NCBI GenBank assembly: GCA_963733505.1
Contig: CAVTDW010000026.1
Span: 218,342 to 282,341 of the forward strand
DNA from: JALYXV01 sp963733505
Lineage (GTDB): Bacteria > Actinomycetota > Acidimicrobiia > Acidimicrobiales > Palsa-688
Direction: 5' to 3'
Length of the DNA: 64,000 nucleotides
A program made the translations under genes and the position numbers. Below are positions 8,541 to 18,408 of the stretch, piece after piece. Numbering within the stretch: position 1 is the stretch's first letter; each line of letters begins with the position of its first letter. Below the pieces are notes generated by a model. That model searched no databases. It was not told the DNA's origin and saw only the letters and a program-made list of their open reading frames with translations.

Positions 8541-9076
8541 CAGCGCCGAGAGAGCCCGCCGCTCTTGCAACCGACGCACAGAGCGGCATACGGCAGCGCC
8601 TTCAGCCGGGCCTGCGGGATCGGCTGGCCGCACTGCTCACAGGTGCCGTAGTTGCCGGCATCGATCTTGACCAGCGCCCGGTCGATCTCCAACACGGCGC
8701 CGCGGGCTTGAGCCGACAACAGCAGGTCGAGTTCCCGGTCGACGTTGGACGTCCCACCCTCGCCGCCCTCCTCGTCGAACTGGACGTCGCCCGGCTCGTG
8801 CTCGAGCGCCAGCGAGTCGGCTTCGGCCTTCAGTTCGTCGGCCTGCCTGGTATAGCTTTCCCGCTCCTGGAGCAGCAGCGTCCGCTGCTCGGCCAGGAAC
8901 TCGGCCTTGTGAGGGTCCTTGGCCCGCTTCGGAGCACTCTTCTTGGCCGACGTCGACTTGGTCGCGGCTGGCCTGGCGGGCTCGCTGCCCGGATTCGACA
9001 CGGTCACCGCCTCGTCCCGCTCGGTGGTGTGCGCTGGCGCCTCGGCCAGTTCGGAGGTTCCTTCGGTTTCCGGCAT
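8540..9076 (-). CDS. TraR/DksA family zinc-finger protein
   Basis: About 178 residues. The N-terminal 50 residues are low complexity (Ser/Ala/Lys), followed by a coiled-coil region (FLAEQRTLLLQERESYTRQA) and a C-terminal four-Cys zinc finger (CEQCGQPIP, then CVGC), the DksA/TraR layout. DksA proteins bind the RNA polymerase secondary channel; in actinobacteria homologues may act like RbpA/CarD-type modulators, but that is inference. The ATG 9076 start follows a region without coding. The stop overlaps the lspA start. Confidence 0.9.
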   Translation of the reverse strand: MPETEGTSELAEAPAHTTERDEAVTVSNPGSEPARPAATKSTSAKKSAPKRAKDPHKAEFLAEQRTLLLQERESYTRQADELKAEADSLALEHEPGDVQFDEEGGEGGTSNVDRELDLLLSAQARGAVLEIDRALVKIDAGNYGTCEQCGQPIPQARLKALPYAALCVGCKSGGLSRR

Positions 9077-9152
9077 GATCAGACCTGTTCCACCCCTATC
9101 GGCGGGGCCGGACCCTAGCATGGCGCCCAGTCCAGAGAATCCACATCGTCGG

Positions 9153-9557
9153 TCACAGAACGCCGCCGGTGCCTCGGACATTCCCTCCTGAGCGGGTCGA
9201 GCCACCAACCTTGGGCTTGGGCTCGGAGTTGGCGATGAGTGTCCGCACCACGTCGAGGTCGACCGGGCCGACGCGCAGCCGCTTGGCTCGCGTGGTTTCG
9301 CCCGATTCAAGGCTGACGCTGGTCGCCGGCACACCCAACATGTACGACAGCAGCTGCGCCACCGCCTGGTTGGCCCGACCGCCCTCGGGCGGCGCTGCGA
9401 CCTTGATCTTCAGCGCGTCGCCGTGGCGGCCCACGACTGTCGTGCGACCGGCGCCTGGTTGCAACCAGACCCGCAACACGATGTCAACCTTCTCCGAATC
9501 CCCGTCTTCACGCTCGATCACATCGAACAACAGATCGACGGTGTCTTTGCCTGCCAT
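9153..9557 (-). CDS. DUF167 (YggU-like) family protein
   Basis: About 134 residues. The core VWLQPGAGRTTVVGRHGDA followed by KIKVAAPPEGGRANQAVAQ is the DUF167 signature; the fold is known but the function is not. The family usually lies near yggT, as it does more loosely here. A Gly/Ser-rich tail of about 20 residues follows the domain. The gene is divergent from ileS, with 90 bases between the two starts. Confidence 0.9.
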   Translation of the reverse strand: MAGKDTVDLLFDVIEREDGDSEKVDIVLRVWLQPGAGRTTVVGRHGDALKIKVAAPPEGGRANQAVAQLLSYMLGVPATSVSLESGETTRAKRLRVGPVDLDVVRTLIANSEPKPKVGGSTRSGGNVRGTGGVL

Positions 9558-9647
9558 AGCTTCCCTCGGCTCTCGGTCCGGGGCACCCTACCTCCCCCTG
9601 ACCCCAAACCCGTCGGGAATCCCGGCATCGGGGCTTATCGTGGTGCC

Positions 9648-12600
9648 ATGCCCGAAGGTCCCCGCCCCTACCCCGACGTCCCCGCCGCCCCCGACCTGCC
9701 CTCGGTCGAGGACGACATCTTGGCGTCGTGGGCGCAGCGGAAGACCTTCGAGGCAACCGTCGCTCAGCGCTCTGGCGGAGCCAACGAGTATGTCTTCTAC
9801 GACGGGCCGCCCTTCGCCAACGGGCTGCCGCATTACGGCCATCTCCTCACCGGGTTCGTGAAGGACGCCATCCCTCGCTACCAGACAATGCGGGGTCACC
9901 GGGTCGAGCGTCGCTTCGGCTGGGATTGCCATGGGCTCCCCGCCGAGACCGAGGCAGAAAAGGAACTGGGCGTCTCCGGACGAGGACCGATCACGGAGTT
10001 CGGGATCGACCGGTTCAATGACCATTGCCGCACGTCGGTCCTGCGCTATACCCGCGAATGGGAGCGCTACGTCACCCGCCAGGCCCGTTGGGTCGATTTC
10101 GAAGACGATTACAAGACCATGGATCTGTCCTACATGGAAAGCGTCATGTGGGCCATAAAACGGCTGTGGGAGAAAGGTCTGCTGTACGAAGGCTTCCGGG
10201 TCCTTCCCTATTGTTGGGAATGCGAGACCCCACTTTCCAATTTCGAAACCCGGCAGGACGACGCCTATCGCGATCGCCAGGATCCGGCCGTCACGGTGGC
10301 ATTCGAACTCGACGGCGACCCGCCGGTCTCACTGTGGGTTTGGACGACGACGCCGTGGACACTGCCTTCCAATCTCGCGGTGGCGGTCGGGCCGGACATC
10401 GACTACGCGGTGTTCGAGACGGGCGGGCGTCGGGTCATACTGGCGGAAGCGGCGATTCCCAGCTACGAGAAGGAACTCGCCTCCTTCAAGCAGGTAGGTC
10501 GGGTAAAAGGGAGCGAGTTGGTGGGTCGCACGTATCGCCCCCTTTTCCCCTATTTCGCCGCAACCCCGGGCGCCTTCCGTTTGCTCGCTGGGGAATTCGT
10601 GACGACGGGTGAGGGCACCGGGGTGGTGCACATGGCTCCCGGCTTCGGCGAGGACGACCAACGGGCGTGCGAGGCGGCGGGAATCCCCGTCGTCTGCCCG
10701 GTGGACGACCGGGGCCGGTTCACCGACGAGGTGCCCGACTATCGAGGTGTCCAGGTATTCGACGCCAACATGCCGATCATCCGAGACCTCCGGGCCCGTG
10801 GCGCGCTGGTACGTCACGACTCATATGTTCATAGCTACCCGCATTGCTGGCGAACCGATACGCCGCTGATCTACAAGGCAGTCAGTTCGTGGTTCGTCCA
10901 GGTGACCACGATCCGGGATCGCATGCTGGAGCTCAACGAGGAAATCACCTGGGTCCCGGCGCACGTGCGCGACGGTTCATTCGGGAAGTGGCTCGAAAAT
11001 GCCAGGGACTGGTCCATATCCCGAAATCGGTTCTGGGGATCGCCAATCCCGGTTTGGAAGAGTGACGACCCCAACTATCCGCGCATCGATGTCTACGGCT
11101 CCCTGGACGAGTTGGCCGCCGATTTCGGGGTGCGTCCCACCGATCTGCACCGCCCCTTCATCGACCGCCTGACCCGCCCCAATCCTGACGACCCCACCGG
11201 TCAGTCCACGATGCGTCGGGTCACCGACGTGCTCGACTGCTGGTTCGAGTCCGGTTCGATGCCGTTCGCCCAGGTGCACTATCCCTTCGAACAGGGCGAT
11301 TGGTTCGACGGACATTTTCCCGGCGATTTCATCGTGGAATACATCGGCCAGACGCGAGGGTGGTTCTACACGCTGCACGTCCTGGCCACGGCTTTGTTCG
11401 ACCGGCCGGCGTTCAGGACGTGCGTGGCGCACGGCATCCTCCTCGGCGACGACGGCCAGAAGATGTCGAAGCGCCTCCGCAACTATCCCGATCCCGAGGC
11501 CATGTTCGTCAAGCATGGAGCCGATGCCATGCGCTGGTTCCTGCTTTCGTCGCCGGTGCTGCGCGGCGGCGACATGGCGGTGAAGGAGCAGGGCATCCGC
11601 GACGCCGTGCGCTCGGCCATACACCCGTTGTGGAACGCCTGGTATTTCTTCACGCTGTACGCCAACGCAGACGGCGTGACCGCCGCCACGTCCCGGTCCT
11701 CGGCGACCGGTGTGCTCGACCGCTACGTGCTGGCCAAACTTCAACTGGCCGTGGCGACGGTGACCGACGCCCTGGACAGCTATGACATCTCCGGGGCGTG
11801 CCTCGCCATCGAGGGTTTCCTCGATGCCCTGACCAACTGGTACATCCGCCGCAGCCGGGACCGTTTCTGGGGTACGTCGGCGGTTTCGACCCCGGGCGAG
11901 TCGGACGGGTCAGGCGAGTCGGCTCGAATGACCAGCAGGACGCCTTTGACACGCTGGGCACGGTGCTCGAGGTGCTGTGCCGCACGGCCGCGCCCCTACT
12001 GCCCCTGCTCAGCGAGTCGGTGTGGCAGGGCCTGACCGGAGGCGACAGCGTGCATCTGGCCGACTGGCCCGACGCCTCGGCCCTGCCCCACGACCCGGAT
12101 CTGGTCGCGGTCATGGACCGGGTGCGCCAGGTGTGCTCGGCCGCCCACTCGGTCCGAAAGGCCCAGGGCCTGCGGGCTCGCCTGCCGCTGGCCGCCCTGA
12201 CGGTCGCGGCAGCCGACGCCGCCTCGCTGGCGCCGTTCGAGGACCTGATCAAAGACGAGGTCAACGTGAAGGCGCTGCGGCTTACCTCCTCGGTCGGCGA
12301 CGTGGCCGACGAACTCCTCACGGTCGTCTTCCGCGTCGCCGCCCCCCGGCTGGGCAAGGTCACCCAGCAGGCGGCCGCCGCCGCCCGGGCCGGCGACTGG
12401 GAGGTTCTGGGTGACGGCCGGGCCCGGGTCGGCCCCGCGGTCCTGGAGCCGGGCGAGTGGGAGCTGCGACTGACGCCCCAGTGGCCCGAGGTCAGCCGGG
12501 TGTTGCCCGGCGAAGGGGGCGTGGTGATGCTCGACGTCGACCTCACCGGCGAACTCGAGGCCGAGGGGCGCGCCCGTGACGTCGTCCGGATGGTCCAGAA

Positions 12601-12847
12601 GGGCCGACGGGAGGCGGGCCTGCGGGTCACCGACCGCATCGCCCTCCGGTTGCTGGCGCCCGCCGAGGTGGCGCTAGCCCTGGATGTCCACCGAGCCTGG
12701 ATCGGCGAACAGGTGCTGGCGCCGTCGGTGTCGGTCGGCAGCGCCGCGGCGCCCGCTGGTGAGGCATGGCAGTCGGAAACCCTCCCCGACGGCCCGACCG
12801 TGTACTTCCAGATCCGTCGGGTCGATCCGTCTCCGTCGACGGGCTGA
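9648..12847 (+). CDS. ileS: Isoleucyl-tRNA synthetase (apparent frameshift)
   Basis: IleRS, about 1066 residues if the frame is repaired, charges tRNA-Ile. The HIGH-type motif is GLPHYGHLL and the second signature is KMSKRLRNYPDP (about residue 605); both match the long eukaryote-like type 2 IleRS, which is generally less sensitive to mupirocin. The frame starting at ATG 9648 runs to 12035 but loses homology after ESAR (11926). The normal anticodon-domain sequence NDQQDAFDTLGTVLE resumes in the next frame and continues to 12847. One missing A in the run at 11926-11928 would restore the protein. TATCGT lies six bases before ATG, so the mRNA may be leaderless. Confidence 0.93.
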
Positions 12848-12875
12848 CGGCACCGCCGCCGAGGCCGGGCGAGGT

Positions 12876-15569
12876 CTAGGTGGCGTCCTTCGGGGCGAGC
12901 TGCAGGAGGCGCTCGATGCGATTGAGGATGGCCGAACGGTTGGCCAGTTGCTCCTCGTGGCGGGCAACCAACTCGAGCTCGTCGGCATGCAGTTGGGACA
13001 GCAACGGAAGGATTTCGCCTACGCGAAGGTCGTCGTAGTCGGCGATCGGGAAGGTGTCGTCGTCATCCCCGTCGGCCGAGACAACTTCCTCGGGCTCGTA
13101 TTCCTCGTCGTCGTCCTCGTAGTCCTCGTCCGCAGCCTCTTCGTCCGCAGCCTCTTCGTCCGCAGCCTCTTCGTCCGCAGCCTCTTCTTCCGCAGCCGGC
13201 TCCTCGGGCGCTGCTTCCTCCTCGGCGGCGGCGGGCTCCTCGTCGGCCGATTCGCCGGCTAGGGCGTCTTCGGCCTCCTCGGTCTCGTCCTCGTCCGAGC
13301 CATCGTCGACGACGTCGTCGGACTCCGCCTCCTCGTAGGGCTCGAGCAGCCCGTCGATCCGGGCGACGATGGCGGCACGGCCGAGGTTGGCGTCCTCGTA
13401 GTCACGAACATCTTCGAGTTCGTCGTCATCCAACTCGGCGAGAAGGGGCAGGATCTCGCTCACCGTGAGAATGTCGTAGTCCGCGATCGGAAGGTCGGCC
13501 GCGTCGACCGCCCCCGCTTGATCGTCCGTCGCCTCGGTGGTTTCGGGCGCCGCCTCGACCTCCTCGGCCGCTTCTGCAGCGGCCTCGGGTTCGTCGGCTT
13601 CCGCTTCGGGCTCCTCGGCTTCAGCCTCCTGCTCGTCGCCTTCGGCCTCCGCGTCGGCCTCCGCCTCGGCCGGCTCCTGGTCGGTCGCCAGCAGGGCGTC
13701 GATGCGGTAGAGGATGGCGACGCGTCCGCGGCGAGATTCCTCGTAGTCGCGAAGGTCCTCCAGCTCGTCGTCGTAGAGCTCGTCGAGCAGCGGCAGGATT
13801 TCGCCTTGCGACAGGTCGTCGTAGTCGGCGATCGGTAATTCGCCCCAGGCCTCTGCTTCTTCCTCGACTGCGGCACCGGCCGCCGGGGCCTCGGGTACGT
13901 CGTCTGCGCCCTCGGCGTCCTCGGGCTCCTCGGCCCCAGCCGCCTCGGGCTCCGCGTCTGCTTCGGGCTCCTCCGCCTCTTCCGCCTCTTCCGCCTCCGG
14001 GCTCAGCAGGGAGTCGATGCGGAACAGGATGGCGACCCGGGCGCGATTGGCATCCTCGTAGTCCCGTACCTCGTCGAGTTCGTCGTCGTCGAGCTCGTCG
14101 AGCAAGGGCAGAATCTCGCCCTGGGCCAGACTGTCGTAGTCGGCGATCGGAAGCCCGGTCCAATCCGCTTCGCTGGCCTCGGGGGCCTCCGGCTCGGCCG
14201 CGGCGGGTGCGGCCGGCGGCGGCGACGCAGCCGCTTCGGCAGGCGGCGCAGCTGACAGCGGGGCACCGCCGGCCAGCAAGGTGTCGACTTCGTTGAGGAT
14301 GGTGATGCGACCCCGACCGGCTTGCTCGTAGTCGCGCACCGCCTGAAGTCCGTCGTCGTCGAGGTCGCCCAGCATCGAGAGGATCTGGAACACCCGAAGG
14401 CGGTCATAGTTCGCGAGTGGCAGGCCCGGACCTGACGAAGCCGCTTCGGGTTCCGGTGCCGCGGCCGGTGGTTCGGGTGCCGGTTCGGGGGCGGCCGCGG
14501 GAGCTGCTGCCTCGGGGGCGGCGGCGGCATCGAGCAGAGAGTCGATCCGATACAGGATCGTGGCGCGGCCACGCCCACCCTCCTCGTACTGCCGGACCAT
14601 CGCCAGCTCGTCTTCGTCGAGTTCGGCGAGCAGCGGCAGCATTTCCGACACGCCGAGGAAGTCGTAGTCGGCAATCGGGAGATCGTCGCCGGTCGGGGCC
14701 GCGACCTCGGCCTCGTCGACACCCTCATCCTCGACCTCAGCCCCGCCCGACTCGCTCAGCAGGGCGTCGATCCTCGAGATGACGGCCACCCGGTTGCGAT
14801 TGTCCTGCTCGTAGGCCCGGACCGCACCGAGCTCACCGTCGTCCAGCTCTGGCAGCAGCGGGATGATCTCGACCACCCGCAGGTCGTCGTAGTCCTCGAT
14901 CGGGAACGGCAGGGAGGGATCCCACGCGGGGGCGGCAGGGGCCGGGGCGGGCGCCGCCGGACTGGCGGCGGCGGGGCGAGCGGGGCAGGACGCGACGCCA
15001 TGGAGGTGGCTCCTGCGGGCGGCGTCGGGACTCGCCTCGGCCACGGCCAGCGGTTCGGGACGGGCCGCGGGTGCGGGGGCTTCGGGGGCTGGCGCTTCTG
15101 CCACGGGCGCCGGGGCAGGAGCCGGAGGGGGCGGAGGCGGCGCTGGTGGCGCTTGGGGCGGGACCCGGCGGAACTGACGGGTCGGCCGGTCGGCGGCCAC
15201 GGGCGGCTCGGCGAATCGGGGCCGATCCTCGTCATACTGCGGAGGCTCGGCGAACTGCGGAGGCTCGGCGAATGACGCCGGAGCGGACGAGCCGCCGCCG
15301 GTGACCACCTTCGGGCCTTGGCGGCGCGGCGATGGCGTCGGCGTGGTACGGGAGAAGACGGGCGGCGTGGTATCGACCAGTGGCGACGGGCGACCAGCCG
15401 TCGCGACCCGTCGCCCGCGGTTCATCCGGTAGAAGATCATGAGGACAACCGCGGCCAAGAAACTGCAAATGATCGAAACGATGATGGGCGCCAGCGTGTT
15501 ACTGACGAACCCGATCACGAGCGTCACGGCAGCTACCAAAACCAAGCCGATGGTCACAATAAGCAGCAC
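12876..15569 (-). CDS. Membrane protein with seven copies of an IADYD/EILPLL motif domain
   Basis: About 897 residues, not recognised as a named protein. Two hydrophobic helices occupy residues 1-45, followed by a long Pro/Ala-rich linker to about residue 215. Then come seven copies of a roughly 50-residue unit, starting near residues 219, 295, 381, 471, 573, 690 and 839. Each unit reads roughly LPIADYD, EILPLL, ELDDDEL, RDYE and RIDxLL, predicted to be three short helices. The linkers between units are very acidic (Glu/Ala). It is convergent with ileS and follows divIVA on the same strand, so an envelope or division role is possible but unproven. A 15-bp tandem repeat encodes EEAAD near 13126-13185. 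Confidence 0.85.
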   Translation of the reverse strand: MLLIVTIGLVLVAAVTLVIGFVSNTLAPIIVSIICSFLAAVVLMIFYRMNRGRRVATAGRPSPLVDTTPPVFSRTTPTPSPRRQGPKVVTGGGSSAPASFAEPPQFAEPPQYDEDRPRFAEPPVAADRPTRQFRRVPPQAPPAPPPPPPAPAPAPVAEAPAPEAPAPAARPEPLAVAEASPDAARRSHLHGVASCPARPAAASPAAPAPAPAAPAWDPSLPFPIEDYDDLRVVEIIPLLPELDDGELGAVRAYEQDNRNRVAVISRIDALLSESGGAEVEDEGVDEAEVAAPTGDDLPIADYDFLGVSEMLPLLAELDEDELAMVRQYEEGGRGRATILYRIDSLLDAAAAPEAAAPAAAPEPAPEPPAAAPEPEAASSGPGLPLANYDRLRVFQILSMLGDLDDDGLQAVRDYEQAGRGRITILNEVDTLLAGGAPLSAAPPAEAAASPPPAAPAAAEPEAPEASEADWTGLPIADYDSLAQGEILPLLDELDDDELDEVRDYEDANRARVAILFRIDSLLSPEAEEAEEAEEPEADAEPEAAGAEEPEDAEGADDVPEAPAAGAAVEEEAEAWGELPIADYDDLSQGEILPLLDELYDDELEDLRDYEESRRGRVAILYRIDALLATDQEPAEAEADAEAEGDEQEAEAEEPEAEADEPEAAAEAAEEVEAAPETTEATDDQAGAVDAADLPIADYDILTVSEILPLLAELDDDELEDVRDYEDANLGRAAIVARIDGLLEPYEEAESDDVVDDGSDEDETEEAEDALAGESADEEPAAAEEEAAPEEPAAEEEAADEEAADEEAADEEAADEDYEDDDEEYEPEEVVSADGDDDDTFPIADYDDLRVGEILPLLSQLHADELELVARHEEQLANRSAILNRIERLLQLAPKDAT
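13126..13185. repeat. 15-bp tandem repeat encoding EEAAD units
   Basis: Four near-identical copies of TCGTCCGCAGCCTCT in tandem lie within the acidic linker before the last repeat domain of the membrane protein. The frame is kept because the unit is a multiple of three. Confidence 0.8.
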
Positions 15570-15709
15570 AGAATCACCATCCGGGGTGGCTGGGAAGAAG
15601 ACAGAGCGAGGCGGAGCTTAGGCGCAGTTGACCGGCTCCGACGAGTACGGGTCACTTCTACCGGTCGATCGCAGCAACGAAACACCTGAGCGGCCCGATG
15701 GCAGGAGAT

Positions 15710-16732
15710 TCAGGTTTCGGAACCCGGCGCGCCGCGACCCCCGGCCGCCTGCTGGGCATCTCCCTCGGGACGGGGTCCCAGGGGGTCGTGATCGCTGATC
15801 GCTCGCCGCAGCTCGGCGAAGTAAGGGTCAGCTCCGCCGGCGTCGTCGCCCGGCACCACCTCAGGCTGCACCTGCTGCCAGAGTGGTTCCTCCCTCGGCG
15901 CTTCCGCCGGCGGAGGCGGGGACACGGCGATCGTGGGGGCGGGTGCTCGAACCGGAGCGGCGGGTGGCGCCCAGGGAGCGTCCGCTCCCTCGTCTGACGG
16001 CTTCGGCGAGGTCGCAGGGACACCTTGAATGGGCGCCGCGGAAGCAGGGGCGGAGGGGGCCGCGACCCGGGGCGCGGACGGAGAAGCCACCACGGCGGGG
16101 GCCGCGGGCGACGGGGGCGGGGCGACGGCAATCTGCTCGATCCTGGTCAGCGCGTCTTCGAGTGCGGCCCGCAGTTGGGCCCGGTGGTCGGCCACCCAGC
16201 GTGTCATGGAGTCGACCTCCATTTGGAGCCGCTGGCGGGTGTCCTCGAGCTTGGCCAGGTCGGCCCGCACTTCCACGAGTGTGTCCTCGTGACCCCGTCG
16301 GGCTTGCTGCTCGGCTTCGCTCACCATCGACTGCGCCCGACGCTCCGACTCACCGAGCACCGCCTGGGCCCGTCGCTCGGACTCGGCGGTCATGGCGTGC
16401 ACCCGTTGCTCGGCGTCACCCACCATCGACTGCGCCTGCTGCTCGGCGCCCGCCACAATCCGTGCCGCCTGCTCCCGGGCCTCTTGTACTGCCAGATCGG
16501 CCGTGCGTTGCGCCAGGAGAAGGGTCCGTCGCAGGGCATCGTCGTTGCCCCCCGCCTCGGTCGCCGCCTGCTCGGCCCGCTGGGCTCGTTCGATGGCTTG
16601 GCGGAGGCGATCCTGGAGCACCTCGATGCCGGCCGCCACTCGCTCGAGGAACTGGTCGACATCCTCAGGGTGGTAGCCGCGCATCTTCTCGCGGAATTCG
16701 ACTTCCCTCAGCGTCTTGGGCGAGACGTCCAT
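15710..16732 (-). CDS. divIVA: DivIVA-domain polar growth / division protein
   Basis: About 340 residues. The N-terminus FREKMRGYHPEDVDQFLERV is the DivIVA lipid-binding and dimerisation segment, followed by a long coiled coil (about residues 30-210) with repeated AEQQAQSMV and SERRAQAV units, then a Pro/Ala-rich tail. In actinobacteria such proteins (Wag31) mark the poles and organise wall growth. Here the coiled coil is extended and the tail is unusually proline-rich. It is the second-to-last gene of the dcw run. Confidence 0.92.
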   Translation of the reverse strand: MDVSPKTLREVEFREKMRGYHPEDVDQFLERVAAGIEVLQDRLRQAIERAQRAEQAATEAGGNDDALRRTLLLAQRTADLAVQEAREQAARIVAGAEQQAQSMVGDAEQRVHAMTAESERRAQAVLGESERRAQSMVSEAEQQARRGHEDTLVEVRADLAKLEDTRQRLQMEVDSMTRWVADHRAQLRAALEDALTRIEQIAVAPPPSPAAPAVVASPSAPRVAAPSAPASAAPIQGVPATSPKPSDEGADAPWAPPAAPVRAPAPTIAVSPPPPAEAPREEPLWQQVQPEVVPGDDAGGADPYFAELRRAISDHDPLGPRPEGDAQQAAGGRGAPGSET

Positions 16733-16799
16733 ACGGGCGATGCTACTTGCCGAGGTGTCGCGAGCGGTGGCTCTGGGCGGCGCTGCCCCACCGGTGTTG

Positions 16800-17069
16800 T
16801 CAGAGATGGATGCTGCACAGCAGCGGGACGATCAGGAACTCGAAGAGCAGGACCACGACCAGGAAGGACAGATCGAGCATGCCTGCGGCAGGAATGACCC
16901 GTCGGAACGGCGCCAATACGGGCTCGGTCACGGTATTCAGGAACCGGTTGACCGGAATGAACGGCGAGTTCGGCTGGAGGGGGAACCAGCTGAGGATGGC
17001 CCGGGCAATAAGGATCAACACATACAGCTGCGCCACGAGACAGAGGGGGTTACTGCTGAGTGAGAACAT
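16800..17069 (-). CDS. YggT family membrane protein
   Basis: About 89 residues with two membrane helices, one ending in the conserved ARAILSWFP and a second near the C-terminus (LSFLVVVLLFEFLIVPLL). The motif TEPVLAPFRRVIP between the helices is typical of YggT. The family is linked to division genes in actinobacteria and cyanobacteria, but its biochemical role is unsettled. It starts three bases after the sepF stop and is probably cotranscribed. Confidence 0.93.
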   Translation of the reverse strand: MFSLSSNPLCLVAQLYVLILIARAILSWFPLQPNSPFIPVNRFLNTVTEPVLAPFRRVIPAAGMLDLSFLVVVLLFEFLIVPLLCSIHL

Positions 17070-17072
17070 GGG

Positions 17073-17618
17073 TTAGGAGCGGTACAGCCCGCGCTCCTGA
17101 AGCCGCCGCTTCTCTTCTGCCGAGACTTCGACGTTGGACGGCGTCAGCAGAAATACCTGGTCTGCCACCTTGTCCATGCTGGCGCCGAGGGCGTAGGTCA
17201 CGCCACTGCAGAAATCGATCATCCGGCGTCCCAGTTCACGGTCGGCGCTCTGGAGGTTGACGATCACCGGCTGCCCGTTCTTGAAACGGTCACCGATCTC
17301 CTGGGCGTCGGCGAACTTGGCGGGTGCCACGACGTGCACCTTGGCGTTTTGCACCGGCGCAGGAATCGGCCGGACACTCGCCCCTCCAGTGACCGGACGC
17401 GACGTGATCATGGTGCCGCCCTGCAACGGTTCGGGCGGACTCTCTCGAGGCAGCGTCCGGATAGCGACGGCGCCACCTCCATCTGAAGCGTCCGGTAAGT
17501 ACGACCGCGGGCCGGGCCGGCCAACGGCTTGGGGTTCCTCGTAGGCGTCGTACTCCTCAAAGTCATCGTCTACGAGTCCGAGATACACCATCGCTCGGTG
17601 CATGATCCCTGACGCCAT
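17073..17618 (-). CDS. sepF: Cell division protein SepF
   Basis: About 181 residues. The N-terminal amphipathic helix (MHRAMVYLGLVDDD) should bind the membrane, then comes a flexible linker, and the C-terminal SepF core shows GQPVIVNLQSADRELGRRM and DFCSGVTYALGASM. SepF tethers FtsZ filaments to the membrane and replaces FtsA in actinobacteria; no ftsA is seen in this cluster, which fits. It lies 14 bases after yggS. Confidence 0.95.
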   Translation of the reverse strand: MASGIMHRAMVYLGLVDDDFEEYDAYEEPQAVGRPGPRSYLPDASDGGGAVAIRTLPRESPPEPLQGGTMITSRPVTGGASVRPIPAPVQNAKVHVVAPAKFADAQEIGDRFKNGQPVIVNLQSADRELGRRMIDFCSGVTYALGASMDKVADQVFLLTPSNVEVSAEEKRRLQERGLYRS

Positions 17619-17631
17619 CAGTCGCCTCCGT

Positions 17632-18408
17632 TCACGAGCCTACCGTCGCAGGCGACGTCTTTCGGTCACGCGGACCGAACAGACCACGACCGATGCGGAC
17701 CATCGTCGCACCCTCCTGGATCGCCACTTCGAGATCTCCGGTCATACCCATCGAGAGCTCGGCCAGGCCGAGCGAATGGCTTAACTCGGCCACCAAACGA
17801 AACACCGGCCGGGCGGACTCGGCCGCGCCGGTCGGGCCAATCGCCATCAATCCGGCGACGTCAAGGGGCAGGCGCCGGAGCTGCGCGACGAGCTCGGCAA
17901 CCTCGTCGGGCAGGCACCCATGTTTGGTCGCCTCACCGGTTGCATTGACCTGCACGAGCACCCGAGCGTCGGGTTGGCGCCGGGCGATGGCCTCGCCGAC
18001 GGCCAGCCGGTCGACGCTGTGCCAGCAGTCGACGTGGGCGGCCAGCGCCGAAACCTTGTTGCGCTGCACCGGGCCGAGAAAGTGCCATCGAACCCGGGTG
18101 CCGATGGCCGCACGTGCCTTGACGAGCAGCTCCTGGGCATAGTTGTCGCCCAGGTCGGTGATCCCGGCGTCGATCGCCGCCCGCACCGCCTCAGGCCCGA
18201 AGCCTTTGGTGACCGCGATGACGGTGATGCGCGCCGGGTTACCGCCGGCCGCCTTGATGCGGGCCCGCACCGTCGCCAGGTTGGTCGCGACAGACGACGC
18301 GACGCGCTTGGTCCCGCCGGTTGGCTGAGCGCCCCCGGCCGAGCCGGGAGCCAGAGGCGCCACGGACGCCACGGGCGCCACGGGGACGAGCTCGCTCACG
18401 GTTGCCAT
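17632..18408 (-). CDS. YggS family PLP homeostasis protein
   Basis: About 258 residues. The PLP lysine is in ITVIAVTKGF, followed by DLGDNYAQEL, WHFLGPVQRNK and SMGMTGDLEVAIQEGATMVRIG, all YggS/PROSC signatures. The family binds pyridoxal phosphate and balances free PLP without a known enzymatic reaction. ATG 18408 lies inside the 3' end of the pgeF frame (13-base overlap). A low-complexity Val/Ala/Pro lead of about 35 residues precedes the domain; longer upstream frames are not supported. Confidence 0.93.
   Translation of the reverse strand: MATVSELVPVAPVASVAPLAPGSAGGAQPTGGTKRVASSVATNLATVRARIKAAGGNPARITVIAVTKGFGPEAVRAAIDAGITDLGDNYAQELLVKARAAIGTRVRWHFLGPVQRNKVSALAAHVDCWHSVDRLAVGEAIARRQPDARVLVQVNATGEATKHGCLPDEVAELVAQLRRLPLDVAGLMAIGPTGAAESARPVFRLVAELSHSLGLAELSMGMTGDLEVAIQEGATMVRIGRGLFGPRDRKTSPATVGS

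Noticed and set aside
9558..9647. T-box riboswitch before ileS
   Set aside because: The 90-base gap is too short for the stem and anti-terminator, and no T-box consensus is visible.
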